Below are positions 1-15,000 of a stretch of DNA of 56,201 nt, piece by piece. The notes beneath the pieces were generated by a model. The model was given only the letters and a program-made list of their open reading frames with translations. It did no database searches and had not been told where the DNA came from. Both the position numbers and the translations under genes were made by a program. The DNA comes from Clostridiales bacterium. Lineage in GTDB: Bacteria; Bacillota; Clostridia; Christensenellales; Borkfalkiaceae. Positions within the stretch are counted from its first letter, which is position 1. Each line of letters opens with the position of its first letter. The stretch is from positions 1 to 56,201 of the forward strand of contig SVIM01000009.1 of NCBI GenBank assembly GCA_015069485.1. The letters run 5' to 3'.

Positions 1-3000
1 CGTCTTCAAAAATAGAAAACCTTGCTTTGCGCTACGGCAACGCTGTTTTTTTCGATTGCTCGGCACTTTGCCGAAAGGTTATCTACCTTAAAGTTTTCCG
101 GTGCGCCAAAGGCGCGAATAACGGTAAAACCGCACTCTCTTACGGCAACGAGCTTATCGCCCGTAACGACGAGGCGCAAAATTTTGCCAAGCGACAAATT
201 TTCTAAAATTATGCTACCGCTTTGGTTAATTCCCCTTTCCCAATCGTCAATACCGCCGAGCCCCGACCAATAAACGGTGGTATCGTCGCAAAAAAAGAAC
301 CTTCCAAAATGGTACGCTCCGCCCGTAAACGCGTGGGGAAGCTGAATAGCTTCAACGCTTTTTCCGTCGCATATAAAGGCGTAATTGCCCGTACAGCAGG
401 CAACGCGCGCGCCACCTTCGAAAAAGTATTCGATAAAAAACGCTTCGCCGTAGGTCTGCCTCGTAACGGACAAATATTCGTCGCCGTTTAAAATATCGTA
501 TATAAAAATTTCGCCGTTATCTACGAAAAAGGCGTTTAGCGCTTTACTGTAAAACCCACCCCTGCAATTTATGGGGTAAGATAGGCAGTCAAGCCTTTCC
601 GCTTGCTCACCTTTATGTAATTGACCGCCATATATGTAGCAACCAACGCCAAAACCGACGCCATCCGAGCCAAAAACCTTTTGCTCCTTTAGGGCGGTTT
701 TTTTATAGCGGTGAGCCTTGTTTTTAAATATCACACCCACCTCCTTTGCGGAACGAGATAGGTTTTTTGCATTGAAGATTTTAAGGTGTAAATTTCTTCA
801 CGGTATTTACTTTCCCAGCTTTCGGCATCCTTTACAAGACCGCAAATCAAGCAAAATTCCGCCGCTATTCCGTAAGATAACAATCTTTCGCTTATAGGGA
901 GCGAGCCTTCCGTTTGACCGTCTATGCTCTTTTTGTTGGGCGAATAATTATATTCTATAACCACTTCACCGCTCGCCGTTTTAAGCTTGGTGGGCAAAAC
1001 GCGGTATTTAACCGCTTTGTTTTGGCTTTTAACCGAAATTATTTTTACGGGCGTTTTAGGGAAGCTTAAATAACTGACCTCCCCGCCCTGCACCTTACAA
1101 TTAAACTCGTCCGTCAAAGGAAAATATAGCCTTGCAAGCTCGTCCTCTACCGCGTTGTAGCAGTGCATAAGCGTTTTAACCGTTTGCTCTGCCTCGCCCT
1201 CAAGCTCGGCGTTTTCGCTTAAAAGGTTGGCTATATCCTCCCTACCTAAAAGTAAAAGGGTGCCAAGTATTACGTTTTTAACAAGCATTAATATCCTCCT
1301 TTAAATTTTTTTGCCATCCGTTATCTCGGCGCGACGCCTATATTAAATAAGCGTCGCATACGCCCGATTTAACGGCTTAAAATTATTTGGTAACGTAAAT
1401 TACGCTTTGTGCGCAGGGCTTAGAGCAAACGAGCTCGGCGTATTTTACGAGCGTAGCGGAATACGCCGCCTTGCCGGGAATTTGCTTTAAAATTTTTCCG
1501 TCCTCATCCTCTAACCACTCCCAGTCGCAAAGCTGATGTAAGCAGAAGTCTTGAGTGTTTAACACGAAAACGGTGTCGTCGGGGCAGAATTTATCGGCAA
1601 CGACGGGCACTCCGTTAAATAAAATTGCGCCGTAACCGCCCTGTAAGGTTGCGGTGTCGATTACCCTTTTATTTTCGGTGAGCATTGCCGCGATTTTTCT
1701 TCTGGTTTTAAACGAGCATAAAATCATGTTGGGCTTTGCGCCGAAGTTTTCTTCGATTTCGTCCATAACCCTAACTAAAAATTCTTCGTTAAGGTCGGCG
1801 TCGCTAACCGTTTCGGTTTTAGGTCTAAAATAGCTTTCTTCGGTTTTATTATGGCCGTATAAGGTGCTTGCGGAAAATACGGTTTTAAGTCCGCAAAGCT
1901 CGTTGCCGTACGCGCCGTGAACGAAGAAGGAGCAGGATTCGAAATAATCCGCTTCGGAAATATCTCTATCTACGGTTACGGTTTGGTTTTGATGGTCGAC
2001 GTTTACTACGGTAAGATTATCTCCGCCGTTAATATGGTCGGGCTCGTCCAACATATCCACCTTCATACCGGGGAACATATATTTGGTTGTGGTAACCTTA
2101 TATACCCTTGCGGAAACCCTTTCGTACGCGCCGCATAAAAAGCCCGTTCCGTTGCCGTATAACATACGCTGGAAGTTGAACTTTGCAGCGGAAACCAAGC
2201 CTTCAGTTTCGGCGTTAAGTAAATTTACGAACGCGCCCGAAGAATTTTGCGAAGCCCTTAACGCCTTATCGCTAATTTCGATAGTGCCGTAAATATTTTT
2301 TAAGGGTACGGTAATATCGTAGTAGCGGTTTGCGTAAGGGGAAGGCAAGTCGCCGTCTTCAGAGCCTGCGATAACGTTGCCGCCGCAGCCGCCCGTTACC
2401 ATCATTTTTACGTCTTTGCCAAAAACGTTATTAGTTGATTTTTCGATTGCGGCAAAGAAGGGGGAAATACTTTCGTTAAGTTGCGCAGAGATTGCGTCTA
2501 AGTAATAGCTTTTAAGTGCTTTATCAGCATTTTCAATAGTAATCAATTTTAATTCTCCTTTTTTTAATAATTTATTTTTTTATCGGTAAAGGGGCGCGGA
2601 AGATAAATTCCCCCGCATATATGCCCTATTTACCGCTTAGAAATTGCGAAGCTAACTGCCCTGCCTCCTTTACGGATTTAGGCGTTTGCTTCTGCGCGGC
2701 AACCTGCACTCCGCCAAAAATTAACGGTATGCTCTTCTTGTTAGAAACGGTTTTAAGATACTGCGCAATAATTTCGTTTTTAACGCCTTCGTCTTCGATA
2801 ATAGCGTTTTTAATTTCTCGGTTGCTAATTATTGCGTTTTTTAAGCTCTCGTCCGCCATTGCCGCTTCAAGAAGCTTTTCGGGGGAAACGGTTAAGGAAG
2901 CAGGGCATTTTTGCTCGGCTTGGGTATCCGAATTTTGCGTTTGCGTTGCATCTTGCGTTTGCGTTGCATCTTGCGTTTGCGTTGCGTTTTGCGTTTGCGC

Positions 3001-6000
3001 TTCCGCGTCTTCGGGCAAAGCCTTTGCAATACTCGCCTCTAATTCTTTAAGCCTTTGGCTGCGTCGGGTGAATTCCGCCTGTAAGCTTAAATACGCTTCC
3101 TCAAGGGCCTTTACGCTTTTAAACTTTCCCGCTACTGCCGCAGCTTTATCCTTTTCTGCCTCCGCAGCGTCTGCCGTTTCGGGAACTTTAATTTCAAGGT
3201 TATCCATCAGTTTTTATCCTCCTTTAATTTATTTTTGTGATTTAAAATATGTAGTCGCACGCGCTCTTCCTCCTCAAGCGAAAGCTTTTCAGAAAGTAAA
3301 AACGCGGTGTGCTCTTCAATATGTACGGCGTGGTCGTCGTAGTCCTTTACCCCTACCTCGCCGGATTTTAGCGCAATATTTTCCTCGCCTGCCCTATCGG
3401 CGTGCATCCTTGAAATATCACGCTTATAGCCAAAGCCACCATAGCCTAAATATTCCAAAATTTTGCCCTTTGCCGTTTCGGATAAAACGCCCTTATCGTC
3501 GTTGAATAGCCCACGGTCGATAAGCTCGTAAATAACGTTGCGCTTTTGCGCGGGTAAAAGGTTGGCGTCGGTGTCCGCTTCCAAAACCACGTCGTCAGAG
3601 GAAATGTCGCTTCCCTTAAAGTAAAACAGCTTTAATTCCCCCTTGTCGCCGGCGCATTTCATAAGGCGCAAATCAGAAGCAAATTGACGGTAAATGCGTA
3701 ATATGTGCTTACCAATTTGCTTTAACGCCCTTTTAATTTGCTGGTACGAATTGTTTAGCCTTGCGTCGTCCTGTTCGATTATAAGCTGTAAGCCCGTAGC
3801 CGAGGTTACGCCCGTAAAGCCGGAAGCCCTTTGCGAAAGCTCGCCCGTGCCGGAAATTTTTGCAAACTCCTGCTGTAAGCTTTCTTCCTCCTCGGAAAAT
3901 TCTGCAGGGACACTACCGAGCGCTAACATTTCGGGGGCTTTACCACCCTGACGGTAAACGATTATTTTGCCGGGCGCAAAGCCGTCCTCGGCAAGCTCCT
4001 CACAGTCAACCGAGCCGTCCTCTACCGCAATAGAGCCCATTGAAATTCTGTTTAAAAATTCGTGCTTTCTGTTTTTAACGGCGTTGTACGCGCGCTGAAC
4101 GGGTATAAGCCTATCTATTACGCTAAGCCCAAAAAAGCTACCTGCAACGGGTAGGCAGGTTTGCTTTACGAAGGGATAGGTTCGGTCTTCTCCTTCGCCG
4201 TTTAAATAGGGAAGCTCGCCGTCAAATAAAAGCGTTTTGCCTGCAACAACCGTTAATCTGCCGTTGGGATTTTGCAAATTGGGGCGGGAGTATCTTTCGA
4301 TTACCAACTCAAAGCCACAATTATTTTCAGTTTTTTCAGCTGCGGATAGGCGCGTATTATTCACCAAAAAATTAGGTGTAACGCCAAAGTCGTTTAAGTC
4401 CTTCCCCACAAGCTCTACGCCGTATAAAAGCGCGATATCCTGCACCGGCAACGCCTTTGCGTGGATGATGCTGGGCTGTTCCTCAAGCTTTTCTACATAT
4501 AGGGAATAAGGGTAAATTTCAAAGGGCGAAACGCTAATAACCTTTACGTCGCCTTCTAAAATATTTTCGCCGTTTTCCGTTACTCCTACCCTTTTGCCCG
4601 ACGCCGAATCCCATACGATTTTATAAAACGCCGTTCCGCAGGTTTCCGACCACATAGTAGCCTCGGACAAAATTGCGTCTAAATCTTGCGTTTCGGCAAC
4701 GGAAAAAAGGATTGAAGACGCCAGCTTTGCCGAATTAATATCGGCTTCTTCCTGCGAAGCCGCCCTTACGGCAAGCGCGGGGCGCGTGCGTGAAAGCTTA
4801 GCAAGGCGCGTTTCTATCGTGGGTGCAACGTAGTTAAAAACCCTTTTTTGTTGCCAAAAATACTGGTTGGCATCTTCTTCAATTTCGCCAACGGAATTTA
4901 AATCGCAGTACTGATTGCCACGCAAAAAGTTCATATTTAATTGCCAGCCACGCTCTAAATTCTTTCTTTGACTTTGCCTATTTTTAAAATCTGCAATAAC
5001 TTCCTCCACCAAAATTTCTTCGGGGGATTTAATTGCCCCTTGGGGCGCTTTTAATTTTTCTTTTTTAGTTTGATTATTCAATATTATTCTCCTTTAAAAT
5101 TTTTAAAATTTCTTCTCTTTCCCGCATAAGCTCCTCGTCGGTAAGGCTTTGAAGATTATCGCCTTCCATAAGCAGCTTTACGGCCTTGATGTCTGGGGGT
5201 ATATCCCTTTTAGTTACCTTTTTTTTAATTAATTTTAGCTCGCCGTCTAAAACGGCAAATTCTTCTACTACTTCCGAATTTTCAAAGCCTATCGCACACT
5301 TTATAAGCGCGCTTTTTAGTTGTTTATCCTCCTTTTCGATATTTTTTCATCCTCCTTATTCTTCTTAATTTATCCGCTTTTACGGGGCTGGATAACGGTT
5401 GCGAATTTTTTGTTTTAGGGCGCGTGCATATTAAATATCTCAATTCGTCCATGCAATGGTCGTCCTTTTTTACGGGCGTGTCGCCACCCGCCCAAGCGTA
5501 CCCTTTAAACTCTGAAATCATATGCTTGCAGGTATTAAACAGATACAAATTCGGCTCGCCGTTATCTTGCTTTAAATAGCTTTTAACACGGCATATTCCG
5601 GCGAATACATCCTTATCGACTTCGGTGTTTACAAGAATATCTCGCTCCCTAAAAAGCTCTGCAACGCTTTTAGACGAAGCCAAGGTTTTTTGGTTTGCAG
5701 CGCTGTCGATAAGGGCGTAAAGCCTACCCTTGCCGTCCGTCTTCCAACCTATTTTTCGGCTTATTTGCTTAATTGCGCAAGCGTGGAAATCTACGTCCTT
5801 GCCGGCGGCGTAATGCTCGGCTACCACGAATATATTCCCGTCCCAATCAACTGCGTACCAATGCGCGGCAAGGGGATTGTTAAGCCCGGGGTCGATAGAA
5901 ATTGCATACTGCCAATCGGCAGGAATTTCAAAGGGCTCGATAACGTGAACGCTCTCGTCGAATTCAGGATAAACAAGCCCCGCTCCTTCCGAAAATTTGC

Positions 6001-9000
6001 CGTACTTTCGGCTATCTAACGAGCTTTCAGAAAGAGCCCTCTCTAAAAGCTTAATTTCCTTTTTATTAAGGTAAGGATTATCCTCCCACGTCATAAACTC
6101 GTACCAAATTTCCGGGCTTTGACGGCGGTTTAAATATATTTCGGAATAGATAAAGGTTTGCCCCTTAAGCGGCGTCATAGTGCCGAAAATTTCGCCCTGC
6201 TTGTCCATAACTCGCATAAGGCACTCCTCGTATACGTCCTTTGGCGGTTCTTCGTCAAACCATACGAAATCTAAAGAGCTGCCCTGAAACTTTTCTCTGC
6301 CTTGGTCACAGCTTTTAAAGCCTATGGTGGAAATTCCGCCAAATACGTTTTTAATTTTAATTTGGTCAACCACACCGCTTTCAGGGCTATCCTTTCTACC
6401 TGAAAGCATAGTGATATCCTCTATCCATTCCTTTGGCAAATAGCTTAAAATTTTGCTTTGCGCAACGTCGCGCTGAACCTGTTGGGAAAGAGATACTACC
6501 CACCCAAACACGTTTTTGCGATTTTTTTTGTAAGGGTGATTTCCCCTTGCTAACCAAATGGCTTCCACGGCGCCGCACTCGGTTTTCCCCGAACGGTTAC
6601 CGCCAAAAACCCAACGGTTACGCTTTTTACATTTATGAAAAGCTATTTGCTTTTTGTGCTTTTTACTGCCTTTGTTATACTTTAAAAGCCTTTGCGCGCT
6701 TTTTGTACGGCGGTTAATTTCCCGCTCCAGCAACAAAAGCCGATTTAATAAATCTTCCTTATTCATAGACCTTTTTCGACTAAAACGCTTAAATTTTTTA
6801 ACTTGACTTCCGTTATAATTTCATATTATGAAAGTAGTGCCCCTAACCCTTGCATTTTTTATTATTTTAATAAACGTACTGCTTTTGCCTGCAAATAATT
6901 TTGCCTTGGCAAACGACGACGCAACGGCTTTTATTACTTACGGCAAAGCGGAAAGCAAAAACGTTTACCTATGCTCTAAGCCGGACGAAGCCTTTGCTAT
7001 GTTTACCATACCATACACCTATTGCGTAGAAATTTTAGGTGAAGAGGGCGATTGGTACAGGGTTAAATACGCAGAGGATTCGGGCATTTATAGGGCCGTT
7101 TACGGGTACTGCCAAAAGGGGCAACTAACCCTTTTGTACGAACGCCCGCAAACCGTTTATTTATATAAGCCCATAACGGTAACCTATTCTGCAAACCTAC
7201 CCTCCACGAACCTTCCCGTGCTTGGCGAAATTACGGTAACTGCGGCATACTACGGGGCGTTTTACCAAGGCCCTGCCGCTTATAGCTACGTTTTATGCGA
7301 GGGCACTTACGGGTATATAGTTGGCGCAAACGACGATTATCCACTAATTTACGACACCCCCGATACCCCAGCCCAAGGGGAAACCCCCAAGCAAGAGGAG
7401 CAGTATGATATAGGCTTACTGGTGGGTGTGTTTTTAGTAATTTTTTCCGTCGTTGCGTTGTTGCTTTTATTTTTCGGCAACCGCAAAAAAACCTTTACCC
7501 CTACGCGCGATTAACTTAATTTAATACCGCCAGCACGCTAATTTTATAACTTTATGTACTATAATAAAGCGGAATACTTATAAAGCGTTTCAAGCTCTAC
7601 CTTCATTTTTTCCACGGAGCTTTTTGCCCTGCGCAAAAATTTAGCTCTAAGCCTATTCACCTCCTTATATTCCTTTTCCGGTAATTGATAAACGCCGTTG
7701 CGCATTAAGGCGTACAAGCTTAACGCATTTAATTCCTTTTGCGAAAATTTGCATAAAAAAGAATATAAGCAATCCCACAGCCTTGCAAGGCGAACCTTAT
7801 CGTTAATAATTTCTATAATTTGCACCGAGCAATAATCGGCGCTTGCGTTTGACGGCGTGCAAGCCTTGCGCATTATTATATTGTTTAACGACTGTTCTAA
7901 TTTATCTACCGAAAAGTAAAAACGCAAAATTAACTTCGTTCTCACGGCATCCTCCTTTAAATTATTTAAACAATACGAACATATGTTTGTTTACACCTTG
8001 ATTATAAAGCAGAAAACCTGACAATAAACGCATAATTAAAAACTTTTTTAACTTTTTTTTAAAATAAATTTGTACTTAAAAGCATTGCGCTTTGTTTTTG
8101 GGCGCAATTTTAACTAATTTTGACAACTGCTAATTTTTTAGAACTATGATATTTAAAAAAACAGTTTACAATAAATTTTAAGTGTGGTATAATTTTGACT
8201 GTGAAAAGTAATATTTTTTTAACAACCTTATTGACGGCGGCAATAAGCCTTTCCGCCACATCCATTTACGCCCTTGCCGATGGCGAGGTTTACCCCGAAA
8301 ATTTTGATGCGAAGCTTACCTTTACCAGCCTTAACGACTTTGCAATAGACGGCGAAAAATTTGCTTTTGCCGACGGTAATTATATCTTCGTATACGAAAA
8401 TGGTAAGCTTGCCAAAACGGAAGGCGAGCTTTCGCACGCGGTTAAAAGCATAGATTTTTTTGACGGCGAGCTGTTATTTAAAGATTCTACCGACGAGGTT
8501 TACCGCTATTTTGACGGTGAAGTGGAAAAATATCAGGGCGAATACGAATTTATAACCACGACTTCCGCAACCGTAGAGGATTATTACTATTACTTTAACG
8601 ACAACGGCTTAAACGTATTAAACCTTGCCACCGCCCTTTCTACTAGCCTTGGAAGCGAATTTAACGCGCTTAAATGCTACGATAATTGCGTTTACGCCGT
8701 AAAAAATAACGCCCTATATAAAATAGAGGGCGCAGAGGCAAGCGAGCTTGAATTCGTTTACGACGATTATTCTTCGGCAAACAGCATTTTAAGGGCAGGA
8801 TTTGACCAGGCGTTTAGCAACACCCAAGAGGTAAGCTTTAAAAAGATTGCCGGCGGCGCTTATATTACGGAAATAGATTTAAGCGAAACGGACGGAGATT
8901 ACTTTGTAGCAAAAGATACAAAAACTGCTAACGACGGAACGGTTGCACTTTTAGTTGCAAGCTACGGCAACGCAAGCATAGTTGCCTTTGGCGGAAAAAG

Positions 9001-12000
9001 CTATATTACCTTAAGTGATAATCTTGCCGCCGTTGAATTTACGCCCACCTCTGCAGATAAGCAATTTGGCAACACGAACCTGTTAGTTGGCGTATATTCC
9101 ACCCCCTTTATGCGTGAAAGCACCAAGGTTGCTACGCTTACCGTAGGCGACGCGGTGAAAATTTTAGGCGCGTATAAATCGGACGTTTTAGATGCGGAAT
9201 ATTATTTAGTTGAATACGGAAACGAAGGCGCGCAAGGCTTTATTGCAAAAAACTTTATTACGCCTAACGATTTTTCTGCAGAAGAAAACGGCTTTGAAAG
9301 CGTTGGAGACGAGCCCGTTTACGACAATGAAATTAAAACCGTAGTTATAGTATTAACTATAATTTTGTTGGTATTTGCCGTTATAATTTACGTTTTATAC
9401 GTTGCGCTTTCTAATAAGACCAAGCACAAAGCCTCGTCTGACGAAGAAAATATTGAAATTATTAAATAAGTATCGCAACGAAATTTTTGCTATACAACCG
9501 TAAAGATAAAACGATATGAATTGAATATAAAATAAAAAGCCGTCGGCACAACTGCCGACGGCTTTTAAAATGCAAGGACTTTACCTGCAATTTACAGTAT
9601 TTATTTTTTAAAGTAAAACGACTTACATTTTTCCAAGCAAAAGCAACCTAAAACGCCCGTTATATAACAACCCGTATCTAAATGCACGCGCGAATAATCT
9701 TTTATATTACGGCCTTCAAATTGCTGAATTTTGCGCGGATATTTTATTATTTGATATCCGCCGTGAATATAATTAGTTGGCGTATGCCCGTACAATACGC
9801 ACTTTTCGCTTACAACCCTCGTCGTCGTATCCTTAAACACCCTGTTATACACTAAATTTGATACGGGCGTAGATTTAAGTGGCATAATATTTTTGCGTTC
9901 GTCAAGGTATACTCCCGCATGAACGCAAATATAATCGTCCGTTTCAAGGTAAGCGGGAAGCGAATCGAAGGCGTCTAATATATCCCAATCCAAAAGGCTA
10001 CCTTCGCACGGAAACCAGGTTTTTAACCGCTGTAAAACGGCGTCAAAGTCGGTTGTTGCCTCCTTCATTAAAACCCTATAATAGCGCAAAAAATCGTACT
10101 CGTGGTTGCCTAAAATGCAATAGACGTTGGGTGCGCTAAATAGGGCTTTGGCAAGCCGTAAAGAGTGCGCGCCCTTATCGATTATATCACCCAAAACGAT
10201 AAGCTTATCCGAGTGAGAAAATTTAATTTTTTCCATAAGGCGCATAAACAAATCGTACTCGCCGTGAATATCAGAAATAAAATAAGTCATACCCAATTCC
10301 CCTACCGCTATTATTTTTATCGGTTTAGGAAAAATACGGCTATGCAAGCCAAGCTTGCATAGCCGTTTAATTTAAGCTATATTAATTTGCTTTTTGCTTA
10401 AATACTGAAGGTGATGGTTACGGGAGCAGTATTGTTCCAGTTACCAAAGCCTACGATATAGGTTGCGCCTTCAACGATTTCTACTACGTATTCCGATTTA
10501 AGCCAATCAGATGCTAACCAGTTATAAGAATCTGCTGCGTCGTAAATTCTGCACCAGTTATCGTCAGTATCAAAAGTGATAGTAAGCGTGCCGCTTACAG
10601 TTGCGGTAAAGGTGTACCAAGTTAAGTTGGAGGAATTAGAATTTGCAACGTAAAGCGTTTCGGGAAGAGCTTCTAAAACGTAAGGATCGGATTCGGTACC
10701 GCTTCCTTCCATTTCAACAACTTCGCCGCCTTCTTCGCCGCCTTCAGCTTCTGCAACTGCTACGGTAAGGTTAATGGTCATTTCAGATGCGCTCATAAGG
10801 CTTGCATATAAACCGTCAAATCTAGGGTTGTAGTCGAAGGTTGCAGTAAAGTAATTGCTTGCATCTAAAGAAATTCTATTCGTACCAACCATAAAGGTTA
10901 TGGTTGCGCCGTAATTTGCTCTGCTTACTTCAATAGCTACGCTATAAGTGCCTGCGGTCATAGCAGCATCTAAAGCTACGTTTGCAACTGCTGCGCCAGC
11001 TTCTTCGTCATAAGCTAAAGTTACTTCTACTGCTTCGCCAAGGGTTGCTACGATTTCTTCAGGTTCAACAACTTCGCCACCTTCACTTTCAGCTACTGCT
11101 ACGTTTACGGTACCGCTAACTGCGTCGTATTCCATAGCAAGAAGGTAAATGTTAAAGCTTTCGCCTGCGCTTAATTCTACGCTATAAGTGCCTTCGAATA
11201 CGGGAGGATCCCACATAGAATTTTCTGCAAAGCCTACTACGTCTTCGCTGGTAAAGGTATAAGTACCTGCTACCGTTGCAACGAGAGTGTATTCGGTGAG
11301 CTCGCTATAGTTTACGTTTACGGTATTTTCGCCAACAACTAAAGCGTTTTCAATAACTTCGTCGCCATCTTCGCCGCCTTCGGGAGGAGTTACTTCTCCT
11401 CCGTCAGCTGCGGTAATAGTAATTTCATATTCGCCTGCATATTCAAAATATACTTGCCAAATGTATACAACGCCTGCTTCTAAGGTTACGTTTCCAGTAA
11501 ATGCAGCGGGCCAGCCCCATGCGCCTGCTACGATTTCAGCATAAGTGGTAGCGTCCATAATGCTCATTCCGTCAGAATCTTCGGGAATTGCTACGGTGTA
11601 TTCGCCAGTTTCTTCAACCGTTACTACGTATAATACGTTTACGTAATCAACTGCAGAAGATACGATATTGCTTCCTACGGTAAGCTCGTCAAGCTTTTCA
11701 ATTGATAAAACAAGTGCGCCGCTTTGCTGTACTTCTTCCCAAATATCGTAATCGTAAACGGAGTTGTTAATTACGAATAAGTATTCTTCGTTTGTGCTTA
11801 CTGTAATGCTTAATTCTTCAGCGCCGTATTCTACTTCATTATAAGTAATCTTTGCGCTACTGTTGCTTAATTTTACGCTATATACGCCGTCTTCAGAAGC
11901 TACGAATTTAACGAATAAACCGTTTGCGCAAACTTCGTAGTCAACGTATACGGGGGTTGCGCCTGCGTCAACTTCAACAGCGTTTTCTTCGTTAACGCCT

Positions 12001-15000
12001 GCGTTTTCGGAAGGAGCAACTTCGCCTTCTACAGCAGAAACAACTACTTCGTAGCTACCTGCTTCAGCAAAGCTTCTGTAAATTACTACTTCACCGTTTG
12101 CTTCTAAATACATCCAGGTTTGTTCGCCAACGGTCGTATAAGAAATTTCGTAGTCATAGCTTACGTAGAAATTAGAGTTAACTGCATACCAGCCAGCGTC
12201 GGTTACGTTAAGAATAAAGTAAACGTAATTGTCATCGCCAACTTGAGATTCTGCAACTTCAACTTCGGTAGTGCCAAATTCTAATGCGATAGGATTACCC
12301 TGTTCGCCTGCGGGAAGCTTGTTGCCTTCTTCAATAGAAACAGAGTATTCACCGGTTTCTACAGAGCCGAAGTAAAGGGTTACGGTTGCGCCTGCTTCAA
12401 CGTTAATTACTGCATACGCGCCGCTTTCGTTATCGTAGAAGCCTACGATAGGTTCCCAATCGTCAAGATTATCGTCTACGCCTAAGCCTGCGCCAAGAAC
12501 TAAGGTGTATTCACCGCCCTTAACTGCAGTAAAGGTGTATTCGTCAATCCAAGAATAGGTATCAGTAATAGTAACGGTGTTGTCACCAAGTGCTAATACT
12601 TTTTCGTCGCCTTCTTCAGGAGGAGTTACTTCTCCTGAGCTTTCAAGCACGAAGGTAATAGTTACGGGAGCAGTATTGTTCCAGTTACCAAAGCCTACGT
12701 TATAGGTTGCGCCTGCAACGATTTCTGCTACGTATTCTGCTTTGAGCCAAGAAGATGCTAGCCAGTTATAAGAATCAGCTACGTCGTAAATTCTGCACCA
12801 GTTATCGTCAGTATCAAAAGTGATAGTAAGCGTGCCACTTGCAGCTGCGGTAAAGGTGTACCAAGTTAATTCAGAAGCATTGGAATCTTCAACGTAAAGA
12901 TCTTCATCTAAGCTTTCAATAACGTAAGGATTAGATTCAGAGCCGTCGCCTGCTGCGCTTGCTACTTCAACGCTAATGGTAAAGCTATAAGTGCCTGCAG
13001 AGGATAAGAACGAAGTAATTACGTTAAGCGTATAAGTACCTGCTTCAAGTTGAGCAGTGCCAGTACCAACCATAACGCCGTTTGCATCTAAAATTCTTAC
13101 TAAAAGATTGCTGCTTGCAAAGGTGTAGTTACCAGCTTCTGCCGCTACGAATTCGTAAACGATACCGCCAATAGCAAGGTCGTCTTCGGTTACTACGATT
13201 TCGTTTTCGCCAAGTACTGCAACGGGGGTTGTTGCAAAGGGTTCGTAAGAAATATTTAAAGTATAAGTGCCTGCAGAAGATAAGAAGGAAGTAACTATGT
13301 TAAGGGTATAAGTACCTGCTTCAAGCTGAACGGTACCAGAACCGATTATCATACCGTTTGCATCCATTACTCTTACAAAAAGATCGTTGCTTGCAAAGGT
13401 GTAGTTACCTGCTTCTGCTGCTATGAAGGTATAAGCCATACCGCCTGCTTCATAGTCTGCTTCGGTTACTACGATTTCGTTTTCGCCAAGTACTGCAACT
13501 AAAACTTCAGGTTCAACTACTTCGCCACCGCCTTCGCCTTCTACTACTGCTACGGTTACGGTACCGCTATTTGCGCCGTATTCCGTTGCAAGAAGGTAAA
13601 TGGTAAAGGTTTCGCCTTCGTCTAACGCTACGCTATAAGTTCCTTCAAATATGGGAGGATTCCACATAGAATTTTCTTCAAATCCTACTACGTCTTCGCT
13701 AGTAAAGGTATAAGTACCTGATACGGTTGCGGTAAGGGTGTATTCGATAAGGTCGCTATAGTTTACGGTTACGGTGTTTTCACCGACTACTAAAACGTTT
13801 TCTGCTACTTCTTCTTCAACTTTTACAAGGGGTTGAGGTCTTGCAAGACCTGCGCACTGGAAGGTGTAGTTACCGTCAATGTCAGTAGAAATTACGATCA
13901 CGTCGGTTTCTTCGCCGTTTAAGGTAATAACTATGCCACCGTCTTCGTTTACAGAGTAGCCGTAGGTGCCTGCAACTGCGCCGTTATTGTTATCGGTTAC
14001 AACTAAGGTGCCTGCTTCTGCATCAAATACGAGTACGTACATACCTTCCATTACGAAGTTAACGTTGTAAGTACCGTCAAGAGTAACGGTTTCTTCGCCG
14101 CCGCCATCAGGAGGAGTTACTTCGCCACCTTCGGTAATGGTTACGGAATATTCGCCCTTAACAGTAGAAGCAAAGTAAATGGTAACTGCTTCACCTTCTT
14201 CAAGGGTAAGTGTGAATGATGCGCCTACTGCGTTATCGTAGAAGCTTACTAATTCTTCCCAATCTTCAAGGTTATCGTCAGCGCCTAAGCCACCTTCAAG
14301 AGTGAACACGTAAGTGCCTGCTTCGGGAGCTACAAAGGTGTATACGTCTGCTTCGTAAATGTAAGTATCGGTAATTACAACCGTGTTTTCTCCCATTACG
14401 AGTTCAGGAACTTCAACGGGAGGAACATCGGGACCATCTCCACCTTCGTCGGGAGTGAAGGTAAGGGTGTAAATTCCGTTCATTATGAAGTTAACGTTCC
14501 AAGTGCCGGTAAGGTCGGTTTGACCTGCGGTTGCTACGAGGGGTTGAGCTGATGCTAAGCCGCCTACGAACGCTACGGTATAACCAGAATCGGTAATAGC
14601 AATTTGAATATTTTCGTTAACTGCGCCGTTTTGATATACGGTTATTACGCTACCTTCAATGGTGTAGGTGTAAGTACCGCTAAATTTGCCATTGTTGTTA
14701 TCCTTAATTTCTAACGTACCGGAAATAGTTTCGCCTACGTCTTCTCCTGCGGAAGGAGTGAAGGTTAAGGTGTAAATTCCGTTCATTACGAAGTTAACGT
14801 TCCAAGTACCGGTAAGATCGGTTTGACCTGCGGTTGCTACGAGGGGTTGTGCAGTTGCTAAGCCGCCTACGAACGCTACGGTATAACCGGAATCGGTAAT
14901 AGCGATTTGAATATTTTCGTTAACTGCGCCGTCTTGATATACGGTTACTACGCCGTTTTCAATGGTGTAGGTGTAAGTGCCGGTAAATTTACCGTTATTA